Source: Rhodomicrobium sp. | GTDB taxonomy: Bacteria; Pseudomonadota; Alphaproteobacteria; Rhizobiales; HXMU1428-3 | Length of the DNA: 64,000 nucleotides | Direction: 5' to 3' | NCBI GenBank assembly: GCA_021604665.1 | Contig: BQJK01000002.1 | Coordinates: 682,001-746,000 of the forward strand | Part shown: in pieces, positions 1 through 9,764 of the stretch | How the letters are laid out: the number at the start of each line of letters is the position of its first letter | How positions within the stretch are numbered: position 1 is the stretch's first letter | Translations under genes and position numbers: made by a program | Notes under the pieces: model-generated | Told to the model about the DNA's origin: nothing | The model's database searches: none | What the model saw: only the letters and a program-made list of their open reading frames with translations

Positions 1-679
1 CGGCTGCACTATGGCTTAACTCCCTGAGTTTTTCCAGAGAAATCGACATGGCGGCAGCAAAAGGACCGCTTTTCAGCCGCCTCAGGCTTGTTATATGGCC
101 AAGGCAGCCTAATTCACGGCCAATATCGCGGCCCAGAGCCCGGATATAGGTGCCTTTACCGCAAGTTGCTTCAAAAATGCTTGCGTCTTCCTCAATCATT
201 TCAACGAGTTTTAAATCGTCTATTCTGATCTCTCGGGGCTTCATTTCAGGCGTTTCGCCGCTTCTTGCCAGATCATAAGCGCGCTCGCCATTGATTTTTA
301 TAGCTGAGAAGGCCGGGGGCGTTTGCAGGATCGTGCCGGTGAAATCGGCAAGTATTTCCTCAATCTCTTCTCTCGTTGGGCGTTTCAGGCTGGTGGCTGT
401 TATCTCACCTTCCAGATCGTCCGTGCTGGTTTCGGCGCCCCATTTTACCTCAAATTGATAAATCTTACCGCCATCTTGAACATGGCTGACGGTTTTTGTT
501 GCTTCGCCGAGCGCAATTGGCAAAACGCCGCTGGCCAGCGGGTCCAATGTGCCGGCATGGCCAGCTTTTTTAGCATTGAAAAGATGGCGGACTATGGCCA
601 CAGCTTTTGTTGATGTGAGCTCCAGGGGTTTATCTAGGCAGAGCCAGCCATCTATGGGCTCACCGCGTTTTCTTGCCAT
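1..679 (-). CDS. truB: tRNA pseudouridine(55) synthase TruB (partial, C-terminus beyond window edge)
   Basis: TruB isomerises U55 to pseudouridine in the T-loop of most tRNAs. Translation from the ATG at 677-679 gives about 226 residues without a stop before the window edge, so the C-terminus is missing. The family motif [20 protein letters not shown] begins at residue 43 and carries the catalytic Asp (D46). The substrate-binding stretch [15 protein letters not shown] and the [15 protein letters not shown] block follow in the usual order. It lies 20 bp downstream of rbfA on the same strand, the normal infB-rbfA-truB order. The identification is secure. Confidence 0.95.
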   Translation of the reverse strand, partial: MARKRGEPIDGWLCLDKPLELTSTKAVAIVRHLFNAKKAGHAGTLDPLASGVLPIALGEATKTVSHVQDGGKIYQFEVKWGAETSTDDLEGEITATSLKRPTREEIEEILADFTGTILQTPPAFSAIKINGERAYDLARSGETPEMKPREIRIDDLKLVEMIEEDASIFEATCGKGTYIRALGRDIGRELGCLGHITSLRRLKSGPFAAAMSISLEKLRELSHSAA

Positions 680-699
680 CTGGCCTCTCCCTTAAAGAC

Positions 700-1140
700 T
701 TATTCTTCTTCAGATTTCTGAAGATCGCGGGAGACTTTATCCGAGTTCAACACATCCGAGATGCGGCCTGAATTCTCAAAGCTTTCATCCAATTTGAAGT
801 GCAGCTCTGGCATATATTTCAGATGCACACGGTGGGAAAGCTCACCGCGAAGAAACTTTTTATGACGCTCAAGCGCTTCAACAATTTCAGCCGCGCGGTC
901 ACCGCCCAGCGGCATGACGAAAACGGTCGCGTTACGCATATCCGGGCTGGTGCGCACTTCGGAAACAGTGATGATTGCGCCTTTCAGATCTTCATCACGG
1001 ATATCTATGCGGGTAAAAATCTGGGAGAGTTCATGGCGCAGATTTTCTGCAACGCGGAGCTGGCGCTGGCTAGGACCACGATGGCCCCGGCTGGCTTTTG
1101 AGGGCTTGGAGCCTGATCCATGTGAGTTCTGGGCATTCAT
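700..1140 (-). CDS. rbfA: Ribosome-binding factor A
   Basis: RbfA is a single KH-domain protein that binds the 30S subunit during 16S rRNA maturation and cold adaptation. The 146-residue product has the family pattern: a basic N-terminal tail, then RVAENLRHELSQIFTR, the strand pair around TVSEVRTSPDMRNATVFV, and the C-terminal LSHRVHLKYMPELHFKLDES block. Length is normal, with a slightly long basic N-terminus as is common in alphaproteobacteria. It follows infB after a 100-bp gap containing a strong hairpin and precedes truB, so it is very probably cotranscribed with both. Confidence 0.95.
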   Translation of the reverse strand: MNAQNSHGSGSKPSKASRGHRGPSQRQLRVAENLRHELSQIFTRIDIRDEDLKGAIITVSEVRTSPDMRNATVFVMPLGGDRAAEIVEALERHKKFLRGELSHRVHLKYMPELHFKLDESFENSGRISDVLNSDKVSRDLQKSEEE

Positions 1141-1168
1141 TTGATTTGTAAAACCTGTTTTTTAAACC

Positions 1169-1210
1169 AGCGCCGCCCTGGACCGCATAATGCGCTGCCA
1201 GGGCGGTGCT
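1169..1210 (-). other. Stable intercistronic hairpin between infB and rbfA
   Basis: A 13-base arm at 1169-1181 pairs with 1198-1210 with one mismatch position (CCGCCCTGG/CCAGGGCGG core). The 16-base loop itself contains a small GCAT/ATGC palindrome. It lies between the infB stop and the rbfA start inside a minus-strand operon. On the minus strand the 3' side is not followed by a clean T-run, so a processing or partial-attenuation element is more likely than a full terminator. This is inferred from sequence only. Confidence 0.55.
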
Positions 1211-1240
1211 TTTAACTAGCTAATGAAGGAAGGGCGCTTT

Positions 1241-3790
1241 TTAAAGGGTGCGCTCAATCTCTTCAATGCGGAAGGCTTCAATAATGTCGCCTGACTTAAT
1301 GTCCTGATAATTTTCAAAGGCTGTGCCGCATTCTTGGCCGGCTGGTACTTCTGGCACTTCATCTTTAAAGCGCTTCAGAGTACTTAGCTTGCCTTCATGG
1401 ATCACAACATCATCACGGATAAGCCGCACACCTGCGCCGCGTTCCATTTTGCCTTCTGTAACCCGGCAACCGGCGACCTTGCCAACTTTAGAGATATGGA
1501 ACACTTCGAGAATTTCGGCATTGCCAATGAAGTGCTCTTTGATTGTTGGGTCAAGCAGGCCAGACATGGCAGCTTTAACTTCATCAACAAGGTCATAAAT
1601 GACCGAGTAATATCTGATCTCGATGCCAGCTGATTGAGCCGCGGCACGGGCTTGCGAATTGGCACGCACGTTAAAGCCGAAAATGATGGCTTCACTGGCA
1701 TTTGCCAATGCGATGTCTGATTCTGTGATGCCGCCAACACCGCTATGGATGACCCTTGCGACAACTTCCTCGTTACCTAATTTATCCAGGGCGGCGATAA
1801 TCGCTTCAACAGAACCTTGCACGTCACCTTTGATAACAACGGGAATTTCTTTCATATCTGCTTCGTGCAGCTGATTCATCATCTGCTCGAGTGTGCGGAC
1901 AGACCCGGCACCAGCGGCGCGTATATCGCGGCGTTTCTTGATGCGGTATTCCGTAATTTCACGGGCGCGGGCTTCATTTTCGACAATTGCGAATTGGTCA
2001 CCAGCTTCAGGAGCTGTGTTAAAGCCCAGCACTTCAACAGGCACAGAGGGGCCTGCTTCGACGACATTATCACCATGGTCGTTGATCAATGCCCGGACTT
2101 TACCCCAGGCACGACCTGCCACAATGATCTGGCCGACTTTGATGGTGCCGCGCTGCACCAGCATAGTGCCCACAGGGCCGCGGCCACGCTCCAGCTGCGC
2201 TTCAACAACGATACCATCAGCGCGCCTATCTGGGTTGGCTTTCAATTCTAACAACTCTGCCTGGTTGTGGATGGCTTCAAGCAGGTCATCAAGGCCTTGC
2301 TTTTTAAGAGCGGAGACTTCTACCTCAAGGGTATCACCGCTCATGCTTTCCACGACTACAGAATGCTGCAACAGATCCGTGCGCACGCGCTGCGGGTCAG
2401 AATCTGGTTTATCTATTTTATTGATTGCCACGATGATTGGCACTTCAGCGGCCTGAGCGTGATTGATCGCTTCAACAGTTTGCGGCATGACGCCATCATC
2501 AGCAGCGACAACAAGCACAACGATATCAGTGACTTTAGCACCGCGGGCACGCATGGCCGTGAAAGCTTCATGGCCAGGTGTATCAATGAATGTAACTTTG
2601 TGCTGGTCTGATGTTTCAACCTGGTAAGCACCGATATGCTGGGTGATGCCACCGGCTTCACCGGCCACAACATTCTCTTTACGGAGCGCATCCAGCAGTG
2701 AAGTTTTACCATGGTCAACATGGCCCATTACTGTGACAACAGGGGCGCGAGGGAGCAATGTGCTTTCTTCATCCTCATCACCATCAAACAGGCCTTCTTC
2801 CACATCGGCTTCGGAAACGCGGCGCGGTATATGGCCGAACTCTTCTACGATGAGCTCTGCTGTGTCTGCATCAATCAGGTCGTTGATTTTATGCATCTGC
2901 CCTTGTTGCATCATATATTTGATGACATCAACGCCGCGCACGGTCATGCGGTTGGCAAGCTCCTGAATTGTTACAGTTTCAGGAATTGTTACTTCACGAA
3001 CGATTTTTTCACGCGGTGTCTGCGGGGCAGATTTAGATTTTTCACGTTCGCGCTTCCGCTTCAATGACGCAAGTGAACGCTCGCGCTGATTTTCATTAAG
3101 CGCGTTGGTGATTGTTAAGCGGCCTTTAACCCGGGCCTCACCGCGGCGGCTGCTACGATCAACCTTGGCATTTTTCTTCTTCGCGTTTTCGCTTTCGAGT
3201 TTGTCGGCAGCTTCGCGTGGTTTTGGTGCCCGCTTGGCGCCTGCAACTTCAGCTTTTGCTGCGGCAGCTTCCAGGTCCTGCGGGTCTACTGTTGGCTCAA
3301 CCTTGCCTTTGGCGGCAGGCGCTTTGCCTGCTGGTGATTTAGCTGCAGCTTTTGGTGCGGCTGCGGCTTCAGCCTTGCGTTTCTCAGCTTCTTCCTCTTC
3401 GCGGCGGCGCTCATCCAGGGTTGCGCGCGCTTCGATTGATTCAGCTTCGCGGCGCTTGGCATCCTCTAGGGCAACGCGCTCTTCATCTTCGCGGCGCCCT
3501 TTGGCTTCCGCAAGCGCTTTCATCCGTGCTTCATGCTCGGCATTCGAGAGGCCGCCAGGCATTTTCTTGTTTCTGGCAGGGGCTTTTGATCTGCCTTCAG
3601 CGCCAGTATTTGCCGTAGATGCGCCAGGCTTATTCAGCGTGCGCTTTCTTTTCTTTTCAACGACAACTGATTTTGACCGACCGCCACTAACATTCTGACG
3701 AACATGACCAGCATCGACTGTCCGCTTCAGCTTTAAGGTGCCGCGGCCGGATTGCTCTGATTTGCTGCCAGTTTCTTTTGTTTCGCTCAT
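1241..3790 (-). CDS. infB: Translation initiation factor IF-2
   Basis: IF-2 is the GTPase that brings fMet-tRNA to the 30S subunit and promotes subunit joining. The 849-residue product has a long charged Ala/Glu/Lys-rich N-terminus (about residues 1-250), an IF2_N domain (about 265-315), and a G domain starting with [14 protein letters not shown] (356-363 P-loop), then [15 protein letters not shown] and SALKK. C-terminal domains end in [12 protein letters not shown]. An in-frame ATG seven codons upstream (3811) exists, but MSETKETG at 3790 matches the usual alphaproteobacterial start and has GGAAT just before it. It lies in the nusA-ylxR-infB-rbfA-truB cluster but is separated from ylxR by an unusually long 481-bp gap. 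Confidence 0.96.
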   Translation of the reverse strand: MSETKETGSKSEQSGRGTLKLKRTVDAGHVRQNVSGGRSKSVVVEKKRKRTLNKPGASTANTGAEGRSKAPARNKKMPGGLSNAEHEARMKALAEAKGRREDEERVALEDAKRREAESIEARATLDERRREEEEAEKRKAEAAAAPKAAAKSPAGKAPAAKGKVEPTVDPQDLEAAAAKAEVAGAKRAPKPREAADKLESENAKKKNAKVDRSSRRGEARVKGRLTITNALNENQRERSLASLKRKREREKSKSAPQTPREKIVREVTIPETVTIQELANRMTVRGVDVIKYMMQQGQMHKINDLIDADTAELIVEEFGHIPRRVSEADVEEGLFDGDEDEESTLLPRAPVVTVMGHVDHGKTSLLDALRKENVVAGEAGGITQHIGAYQVETSDQHKVTFIDTPGHEAFTAMRARGAKVTDIVVLVVAADDGVMPQTVEAINHAQAAEVPIIVAINKIDKPDSDPQRVRTDLLQHSVVVESMSGDTLEVEVSALKKQGLDDLLEAIHNQAELLELKANPDRRADGIVVEAQLERGRGPVGTMLVQRGTIKVGQIIVAGRAWGKVRALINDHGDNVVEAGPSVPVEVLGFNTAPEAGDQFAIVENEARAREITEYRIKKRRDIRAAGAGSVRTLEQMMNQLHEADMKEIPVVIKGDVQGSVEAIIAALDKLGNEEVVARVIHSGVGGITESDIALANASEAIIFGFNVRANSQARAAAQSAGIEIRYYSVIYDLVDEVKAAMSGLLDPTIKEHFIGNAEILEVFHISKVGKVAGCRVTEGKMERGAGVRLIRDDVVIHEGKLSTLKRFKDEVPEVPAGQECGTAFENYQDIKSGDIIEAFRIEEIERTL

Positions 3791-4271
3791 AGATTCCAAT
3801 AATTTCCACATCTGTTGTCTGCCGCCGTCTGCGGCATAAAACAGGCTAATCTTACACTCTTCTCGTACCAGACATATTCATAACCATGCTGCTTAGCGTA
3901 TTAAAGCCTATTAGCCTGGTCATATTTTATAGGCACTACCCCATACTGACCTTATACCGACCGTGGCTCTTTTTGGCTACGCTGACGAAACATCGTCGCT
4001 GTTATGGCCTTTTTAATATAGCTCATTCAACACCGGAATGACCAGCTTGCCTGATTAGGCATCTATATTTGGTCCTGGTATGATCCCGTTTGGATGAACT
4101 GGTCCGGCATAATTGATTGTTGCCGGTAAAATATTTTGCTGGCTTAGTACCATTGCCAGTTGTCGTTTTTTGCCAGTTGACGTTTTGCTGGTCTCAGCAT
4201 CGCACGCTTCTGTTAACCGAAGCTGATCTTTATGCGTTTTAGGAGCCTTCGCCTAACATTAAGTGCCAAGG
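3791..4271. other. Long non-coding gap between ylxR and infB with a 17-bp tandem duplication
   Basis: No convincing reading frame is present in this 481-bp stretch, although ylxR and infB are normally nearly adjacent. It contains two head-to-tail 17-bp copies (4153-4169 and 4170-4186) of TTGCCAGTTGWCGTTTT that differ at one base. The stretch may hold an internal promoter or leader for infB, but no clear -35/-10 pair was recognised. Confidence 0.5.
4153..4186. repeat. Two-copy 17-bp tandem repeat
   Basis: TTGCCAGTTGTCGTTTT at 4153-4169 is followed immediately by TTGCCAGTTGACGTTTT at 4170-4186, with one mismatch. It lies in the long ylxR-infB gap. Function is unknown; it may be a simple duplication or a double binding site. 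Confidence 0.7.
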
Positions 4272-4892
4272 TTAAGCCTGGTAGTTAACAAACTTTTCCA
4301 TCGCATTAATTGCTGCGAGCCCGGCGCCACCGGTTTTTAATCCCGCATGTATGACATTTGCTGCGCCAAAAGCCAAACTCAATTCTTCTGTTTTAAAGCA
4401 ATTATATGTTTTTTTGCTAACAGAGTGGCCGAATTCTTCATTTTGTTCTGAATTTGTTCGCAAGCGGTGGTCTAATTTGCGAGCTTCATCGGCGCTGCCT
4501 TCTATTGCATGTATTAAGGTGATTATAGACCCTTTTTCAAGGGCCGCCATGAGTTTTGTAAACCCCATAACCATTTGACCGGCTTTATTGGCTAATTTTA
4601 ACCGCCCGAGAGCCGCATCTTTCAGCAAATTTGAGATCATGATGTCCAGCTCTGGGGGCACAGTTACCTTTTGCTCGAAGCCTCTGGCGAAATGCCCCTT
4701 GGCAGCTGCCACTTTAATCTCATTTTGCTGAGCCGTGACCCAGACACCGCGGCCGGGCAATTTTTCTTTCAGATCAGGTGTCACCACATTTTCAGGGGAG
4801 AGCACAAAGCGGATCATCTCATCTCGAGGCTTTGCTTGCCTCGTAACGATGCAGTGACGCTCGCCGGATGTGCTCTCCTTTATTTCTGTCAT
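4272..4892 (-). CDS. YlxR (DUF448) RNA-binding protein fused to an L7Ae-like domain
   Basis: The 206-residue product starts with the YlxR fold: GERHCIVTRQAKPRDEMIRF near residue 10, then LPGRGVWVTA around 48-57. The C-terminal part, from about residue 85 (LLKDAALGRLKLANKAGQ...) to the end, looks like the L7Ae/ribosomal-protein-like RNA-binding domain. This two-domain layout is typical in alphaproteobacteria, where the gene lies between nusA and infB as here. YlxR family members bind RNA or nucleoid; the exact role is not established. The nusA stop is 94 bp upstream, which supports cotranscription. Confidence 0.88.
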   Translation of the reverse strand: MTEIKESTSGERHCIVTRQAKPRDEMIRFVLSPENVVTPDLKEKLPGRGVWVTAQQNEIKVAAAKGHFARGFEQKVTVPPELDIMISNLLKDAALGRLKLANKAGQMVMGFTKLMAALEKGSIITLIHAIEGSADEARKLDHRLRTNSEQNEEFGHSVSKKTYNCFKTEELSLAFGAANVIHAGLKTGGAGLAAINAMEKFVNYQA

Positions 4893-4986
4893 CTGTTCCT
4901 AAGCTAAACAGCTCTTCTACCAGAAAAGCGAATGGTCAGTCACTGACCGACAGAAGTTATTGTCTGTCAGCCCTTATTGTGCCTGA

Positions 4987-6738
4987 TTATTTATCTTCGG
5001 CTTTATCCTCAGCGGCGCTGTCGTCTGCTGCTTCCTCTGCCGCATCAGGGGCAACGGGGCTTTTGGTCGCAAACATAGCTTCAGCATCTTCAAGGGCGGT
5101 TGTGGTCACTTCTTCTGGCTCAGCAGGTACTGCCTCGGCACCCTCCTCAGTGTCCACTTCTTCTTCATCTTTTCTGAGGTCTTCTTCTGTCACCCAACCG
5201 GCTTTAAGTCTTGCCGCCATTATGAGGTCTTCAGCCTGATGCTTGCGCAGGTTAAACTGGTCCAAGAAGCCTTCAAAGCGCTTGCTCTCACCATCTTTAC
5301 GCTCTGTCCAACCGATGAGGTCATCTGTTGCGCATTCGGCAAGGTCTTCAATGTTTTTCACATCGTTTTCACCCAGCGCGACGAGCATTTCTGTGCTGAG
5401 ACCGCCTATCTCGGCTAGCTCATCTTCAACCTTCAACTCTTTGCAGCGTTTTTCCAGCGCGGCCTGGCGCTGTTCCAGATGATCTGTGGCGCGGGCCTGA
5501 ATTTCTTCAGCTGTGTCTTCATCAAACCCTTCGATGGATGAAATCTCAGAGGGGTCAACAAAGGCCACTTCATTAACACTGCTAAAGCCTTCTGAGGCTA
5601 GCAGCTGAGCGATGAACTCATCTACGTCCAGGGATTCCATGAATTTGTTTGTGCGCTCAGTAAACTCACGTTGGCGCTGCTCTGATTCTTCCTGCTCTGT
5701 GAGGATGTCAATTTCCCAGCCGGTAAGCTGTGAGGCCAAACGCACATTCTGACCGCGGCGGCCAATGGCCAGGCTTAACTGATCATCAGGTACGACAACT
5801 TCAATGCGCTCGACATCTTCATCCAGCACAACCTTAACGACCTCTGCCGGGGCGAGGGCATTGACGATGAAAGTCGCTGCATCATGTGACCAGGGGATGA
5901 TGTCGATTTTTTCGCCCTGAAGCTCATTCACTACAGCTTGCACACGGGCACCGCGCATACCAACACAGGCGCCAACAGGGTCAATGGATGAATCCTGGCT
6001 GATAACAGCGATTTTCGCGCGGCTGCCAGGGTCACGGGCGACGGATTTTATATTGACGATACCATCGTAAATTTCAGGCACTTCCTGTGCGAAGAGTTTG
6101 GCCATGAATTCAGGGCGGGTACGGCTAAGAAAAATTTGCGGCCCACGAGGCTCGCGGCGCACATCATAAATATAAGCGCGCACTCTGTCGCCATAGCGGA
6201 AATTCTCTCTTGGCAATCCTTCATCGCGGCGGATAATAGCTTCTGCACGGCCAAGGTCTACAATGATGTTGCCATATTCGATGCGCTTGACGGAACCGTT
6301 GGAGACTTCGCCAATGCGGTCTTTATATTCGCCATACTGGCGCTCGCGTTCAGCGTCGCGCACCTTCTGGACAATAACCTGCTTGGCATTTTGCGCGGCA
6401 ACACGGCCGAAATCCAGCGGTGGTAGCTCTTCATCCAGCACATCACCAAGGACGGCATCTTTTTTAATGCGCTTGGCGGCTTTTAGCGTTATCTCGGTGG
6501 CTTCATTGGAGACCTCTTCTACCACATCCAGCAAACGGGACAGTTTGATTTCACCTGTTGTGGAATCAATCTTGGCTTGAATTTCATTCTCACTGCCATA
6601 GCGGGATTTGGCGGCCTTTTGTATGGCATCTTCCATAGCCTCAATCACCACATCGCGGTTGATGGATTTTTCGCGGGCGACAGCTTCTGCAATTTGCAAT
6701 AATTCCAGCCGGTTAGCGCTTACACCTTTGGTAGCCAT
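4987..6738 (-). CDS. nusA: Transcription termination/antitermination factor NusA
   Basis: NusA binds RNA polymerase and modulates pausing, termination and antitermination. From the ATG at 6738 the product is 583 residues. An upstream in-frame ATG at 6822 overlaps rimP and is less likely, because GGAG lies correctly before 6738. In order there are an N-terminal polymerase-binding domain (MATKGVSANRLELLQIAEAVA), an S1 domain (about 130-200, with GSVKRIEYGNIIVDLGRAEA), two KH domains (GMRGARVQAVVNEL and AIGRRGQNVRLASQLTGW), helix-hairpin-helix repeats and a strongly acidic tail. It follows rimP by 55 bp. Confidence 0.96.
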   Translation of the reverse strand: MATKGVSANRLELLQIAEAVAREKSINRDVVIEAMEDAIQKAAKSRYGSENEIQAKIDSTTGEIKLSRLLDVVEEVSNEATEITLKAAKRIKKDAVLGDVLDEELPPLDFGRVAAQNAKQVIVQKVRDAERERQYGEYKDRIGEVSNGSVKRIEYGNIIVDLGRAEAIIRRDEGLPRENFRYGDRVRAYIYDVRREPRGPQIFLSRTRPEFMAKLFAQEVPEIYDGIVNIKSVARDPGSRAKIAVISQDSSIDPVGACVGMRGARVQAVVNELQGEKIDIIPWSHDAATFIVNALAPAEVVKVVLDEDVERIEVVVPDDQLSLAIGRRGQNVRLASQLTGWEIDILTEQEESEQRQREFTERTNKFMESLDVDEFIAQLLASEGFSSVNEVAFVDPSEISSIEGFDEDTAEEIQARATDHLEQRQAALEKRCKELKVEDELAEIGGLSTEMLVALGENDVKNIEDLAECATDDLIGWTERKDGESKRFEGFLDQFNLRKHQAEDLIMAARLKAGWVTEEDLRKDEEEVDTEEGAEAVPAEPEEVTTTALEDAEAMFATKSPVAPDAAEEAADDSAAEDKAEDK

Positions 6739-6793
6739 GTTATTTCTCCAGTTCACCTGAGGGGCAATAATGGGTTTTGCCCACCCCTCTCGT

Positions 6794-7369
6794 CTATTTT
6801 CCGCGCTTTTGCGCTTTTTCAATCAATTCATCTGTCATGACAAGCTTTGCACTGCCGATCATAGATTTATGCAGGCCAATTGTGACAGGCTCAGTTGCGG
6901 TTTCACTTTCAGCAGATTTATCTGGTGCAAGTGTGAGCAGCACTTCATCATTTTCAAACCCGGCGAGGCGGCCACGGAAGCGTTTACGCCCGTCGATCAG
7001 CTCTTTCACCTCTAACTTGGCCTCAAACCCTTCCCAGTTTAAGAAATCACTTGGTCTAACCAGCGGCCGGTCAATGCCAGCGCTTGAGACTTCCAGGTGA
7101 TATTCACTAGGAATTGGGTCATGGCTATCCAGGAAAGGTGAAAGCTCTTTGCTAATGATCTCGCAATCTCGAATGCCAAAGTCACCGTCGGCTTTGTCTG
7201 CCATTATCTGCACCGTCATGCCATCGCGGCCAGAGACAATGACGCGCACGAGCTGATAGCCCAGATCTTCGATCAATGGCTCTACAAGCTCGGCAATGTC
7301 ACCAGCTTGGGCGCTTTCTGTTACAAAGCGTTTGTTGTCACTTTCAGCTGTCATGGGCCCCTTGCTCAT
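6794..7369 (-). CDS. rimP: Ribosome maturation factor RimP
   Basis: RimP assists 30S assembly. The 191-residue product has the two-domain family pattern: an N-terminal half with EDLGYQLVRVIVSGRDG and YHLEVSSAGIDRPL, and a C-terminal SH3-like half beginning with KRFRGRLAGFENDEVLL, followed by a basic tail. The N-terminus is slightly longer than usual. The ATG at 7354, five codons in, has AAGGGG just upstream (close spacing) and could be the true start; the one at 7369 has no clear ribosome-binding site. It is the first gene of the rimP-nusA-ylxR-infB unit, and its upstream region holds a hairpin and the tandem hairpin repeats. Confidence 0.93.
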   Translation of the reverse strand: MSKGPMTAESDNKRFVTESAQAGDIAELVEPLIEDLGYQLVRVIVSGRDGMTVQIMADKADGDFGIRDCEIISKELSPFLDSHDPIPSEYHLEVSSAGIDRPLVRPSDFLNWEGFEAKLEVKELIDGRKRFRGRLAGFENDEVLLTLAPDKSAESETATEPVTIGLHKSMIGSAKLVMTDELIEKAQKRGK

Positions 7370-7395
7370 ATTTGCTGACTATTTATCTGTCATTT

Positions 7396-7414
7396 CTGCC
7401 GCCAAATGCGGCAG
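7396..7414 (-). promoter_or_regulatory. Hairpin in the 5' leader of rimP
   Basis: CTGCCGC (7396-7402) and GCGGCAG (7408-7414) pair perfectly around a 5-base loop, 27 bases upstream of the rimP start. Flanking ATTTATCTG (7381-7389) and AGATAAAT (7413-7420) can extend the pairing across a bulge. It may be a leader structure controlling the rimP-nusA operon. Function is inferred from position only. Confidence 0.4.
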
Positions 7415-7430
7415 ATAAATTCCTTAATTT

Positions 7431-7660
7431 CCGCTCTCTTTTTGCAAACAAAAAGAGCGGTGATCTTTTACGCTTCTGGCCCGCTCTCTTTTTGCAAACA
7501 AAAAGAGCGGTGATCTTTTACGCTTCTGGCCCGCTCTCTTTTTGCAAACAAAAAGAGCGGTGATCTTGTACGCTTCTGGCCCGCTCTCTTTTTGCAAACA
7601 AAAAGAGCGGTGATCTTGTACGCTTTTGGCCCGCTCTCTTTTTGCAAACAAAAAGAGCGG
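7431..7660. repeat. Five-copy array of a 30-bp hairpin at 50-bp period (trmB-rimP gap)
   Basis: Five identical 30-bp palindromic units begin at 7431, 7481, 7531, 7581 and 7631. Each pairs CCGCTC(TC)TTTTTG with CAAAAAGAGCGG around a 4-base loop. The four 20-bp linkers read TGATCTTKTACGCTTYTGGC, with only a T/G and a C/T change among them, so this is a 50-bp tandem repeat and not a CRISPR array. It lies downstream of trmB and upstream of rimP on the minus strand. Each unit could fold in RNA. It may be a recently expanded REP-like element or an array of transcription or RNA-processing signals. Confidence 0.95.
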
Positions 7661-7783
7661 GCCGGGAAAGACCCACTCTTGCGAGCGATGATCATAATTT
7701 TAGTACATGATCATGAGTTGATGGGAATATAGCGAGGAAATGCCGATTTTTCAAGTGTTGATTGTTGATGGCATTCCAAGGGC

Positions 7784-8467
7784 TTATATTCTGGTGATTT
7801 TGAGATATGTAGGGGTGCGGCCCTCACGGAAGGCTTTTTGCTCATAGCGTGTGCCGGGCCAACCTTCTGGTGGGGTGCGCCAATTGTCTGCCTTTTCTGG
7901 CGCCCAGCTGAATTGAGAATGGGCGCGCAGTGCCAGGAGTGAAGTTCGGATATAATCCGGGATATCAGAGGCGATAAGGAGCTCGCTGCCGGGTTTTAAT
8001 TTTTCTGCCAGCAAATCCAGTGTTTCTGTGGTGACGAAACGACGCTTATGATGGCGCTTCTTTGGCCAGGGGTCTGGATAGAGCAGAAAAACCCGCTCCA
8101 GGCTGGCTTTGCCCAGGCTCTCTAAAACATGGCGGGCATCATTATTATAAATGCGGATATTTTCTAGATTCTGCTCTTCTATAGCGACGAGTAATTTCGC
8201 AATGCCATTTATGAAGGGCTCGCAACCGATGAAGTTAACCTCTTTGTGGCGTGCGGCCATAGTGCTGAGATGCTCGCCGCCACCGAAGCCAATTTCCAGC
8301 CAGACCGGGCGATCTTTATGATCAAAACCTTGATCTGCCGGGCCTGATTTGGGGTCTATTAACCGCTCTTTCAGCAATGTATCAACCAGCGCCTGCTGGC
8401 GCTGGCTAAGTTTTTTGGCTTTCTGGCGACCGAATAAATAGCTTTTTCTGGCCGGATCTTCTGCCAC
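7784..8467 (-). CDS. trmB: tRNA (guanine-N7-)-methyltransferase
   Basis: TrmB methylates G46 of tRNA using S-adenosylmethionine. The 227-residue product has the SAM-binding LEIGFGGGEHL motif at about residues 56-66, NFIGCEPF, RIYNNDARHVL, and the family signature FLLYPDPWPKKRHHKRRF. The C-terminal WRTPPEGWPGTRYEQKA block matches the substrate-binding region. The start is a GTG at 8465-8467 preceded by GAGGA at proper distance. It lies downstream of metK, which makes its cofactor. Confidence 0.95.
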   Translation of the reverse strand: MAEDPARKSYLFGRQKAKKLSQRQQALVDTLLKERLIDPKSGPADQGFDHKDRPVWLEIGFGGGEHLSTMAARHKEVNFIGCEPFINGIAKLLVAIEEQNLENIRIYNNDARHVLESLGKASLERVFLLYPDPWPKKRHHKRRFVTTETLDLLAEKLKPGSELLIASDIPDYIRTSLLALRAHSQFSWAPEKADNWRTPPEGWPGTRYEQKAFREGRTPTYLKITRI

Positions 8468-8547
8468 GTGTGGTCCTCTTTAAACCTCAAATTTAACTTA
8501 GGAAAGCCAGTCTGTTGTCTTTCCTAATCTGTTGTTCTTTATGAGCC

Positions 8548-9717
8548 TTAAGTCAGAGCACTTTTGATGCTGTCAATTAGGTCTGTGCGCTCCCAGGAGA
8601 AACCGCCATCTTCATCTGGCTTGCGGCCGAAGTGGCCATAAGCTGCGGTGCGCTCAAAAATTGGCTTTGTCAGGCCAAGATGCTCTCTAATGCCGCGCGG
8701 GCTTAGGTCCATCACTTCCATCAATGCAGCCTCTAGCTTGGATTCATCCACAGTGCCCGTGCCGTGTAGATCAACATAGATGGATAAAGGCTTAGAGACG
8801 CCAATGGCGTAAGAAAGCTGCAAGGTGCATTTTTCAGCTAGTTGTGCTGCCACAACATTTTTAGCCAGATAGCGTGAGGCATAGGCTGCTGAGCGGTCTA
8901 CCTTGGTGGCGTCTTTACCTGAGAAGGCCCCGCCGCCATGGGGTGCTGCACCGCCATAAGTATCAACGATGATTTTGCGGCCTGTCAGGCCGGCGTCGCC
9001 ATCAGGACCGCCGATAACAAAGCGGCCTGTTGGGTTGACGTAGAATTCTGATTCAGGGCACATCCAACCAGCTGGCAATACCTGTTCCACATAGCCGCGC
9101 ACTTTTTCGCGGAGTGCTTCTTGGCTGACGCCTTCGTTATGCTGCGTTGAAACGACCACGGATGTGGCGCGCACAGGTTTGCCATTTTCATACTGCAATG
9201 TGACCTGGCTTTTTGCATCCGGGCCAAATTCTGGTGCTGAGCCATCATGGCGTGCCGTGGCCATATCTTTCAGGATCTGATGAGAATAATGAATTGGTGC
9301 CGGCATTAGCACATCTGTTTCACGGCAGGCGTAACCAAACATAATGCCCTGGTCGCCAGCGCCTTCGTCTTTGTTGTCGCCAGCATCAACACCTTGCGCG
9401 ATGTCTACTGATTGCTCATGGACGTAAACATCAATTGAGCAATTTTCATGATGGAAGCCGTCTTGCGCGTAGCCAATGTCTTTGATGGCACGGCGGGCTG
9501 TTTCGATTAAAGTGTCTTTGGTTATGCTTGGGCAACCGCGAACTTCACCTGCAAGTACAACTTTGTTGGTTGTTGTCAGTGTTTCAACAGCGACCCGTGA
9601 GTTTGGATCTTTAGAGAGGTAGGTATCGACGATGGCATCCGAGATGCGATCGCACACCTTATCAGGGTGGCCTTCAGATACAGATTCACTGGTAAACAGG
9701 TAACTTTGGCGCGCCAC
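8548..9717 (-). CDS. metK: S-adenosylmethionine synthetase
   Basis: MetK makes SAM from methionine and ATP. The open frame reaches up to 9849, but the conserved protein begins at [22 protein letters not shown]. The GTG at 9715-9717 is preceded by AAAGGGAG, seven bases away, so it is taken as the start and gives a normal 389 residues. Family motifs are [26 protein letters not shown] (ATP and methionine site), [25 protein letters not shown] and the C-terminal [10 protein letters not shown]. It is followed by trmB. Confidence 0.96.
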   Translation of the reverse strand: MARQSYLFTSESVSEGHPDKVCDRISDAIVDTYLSKDPNSRVAVETLTTTNKVVLAGEVRGCPSITKDTLIETARRAIKDIGYAQDGFHHENCSIDVYVHEQSVDIAQGVDAGDNKDEGAGDQGIMFGYACRETDVLMPAPIHYSHQILKDMATARHDGSAPEFGPDAKSQVTLQYENGKPVRATSVVVSTQHNEGVSQEALREKVRGYVEQVLPAGWMCPESEFYVNPTGRFVIGGPDGDAGLTGRKIIVDTYGGAAPHGGGAFSGKDATKVDRSAAYASRYLAKNVVAAQLAEKCTLQLSYAIGVSKPLSIYVDLHGTGTVDESKLEAALMEVMDLSPRGIREHLGLTKPIFERTAAYGHFGRKPDEDGGFSWERTDLIDSIKSALT

Positions 9718-9736
9718 GTTAACACTCCCTTTCATA

Positions 9737-9764
9737 TGCCTTTGCTCAGGCAAATACTGTTTGC
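9737..9764 (-). promoter_or_regulatory. Overlapping alternative hairpins in the metK leader
   Basis: On the plus strand TTTGC (9741-9745), GCAAA (9750-9754) and TTTGC (9760-9764) allow the central arm to pair with either neighbour. TGCC (9737-9740) with GGCA (9749-9752) adds a further competing helix. All lie just upstream of the metK ribosome-binding site. The sequence does not match the SAM-II or SAM/SAH riboswitch consensus as I know them. A regulatory role is speculative. Confidence 0.25.

Noticed and set aside
323..613. A 96-aa plus-strand protein
   Set aside because: It lies wholly inside truB in the opposite direction and has no features of a real protein.
7431..7660. A CRISPR array of five repeats and four spacers
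   Set aside because: The 30-bp palindromic unit and 20-bp linkers at a regular 50-bp spacing look like one, but the linkers are nearly identical, and no cas gene is nearby.
7424..7695. Two 75-aa repetitive proteins on the minus strand
   Set aside because: They are translations of the 50-bp tandem repeat in different frames, with no ribosome-binding site.
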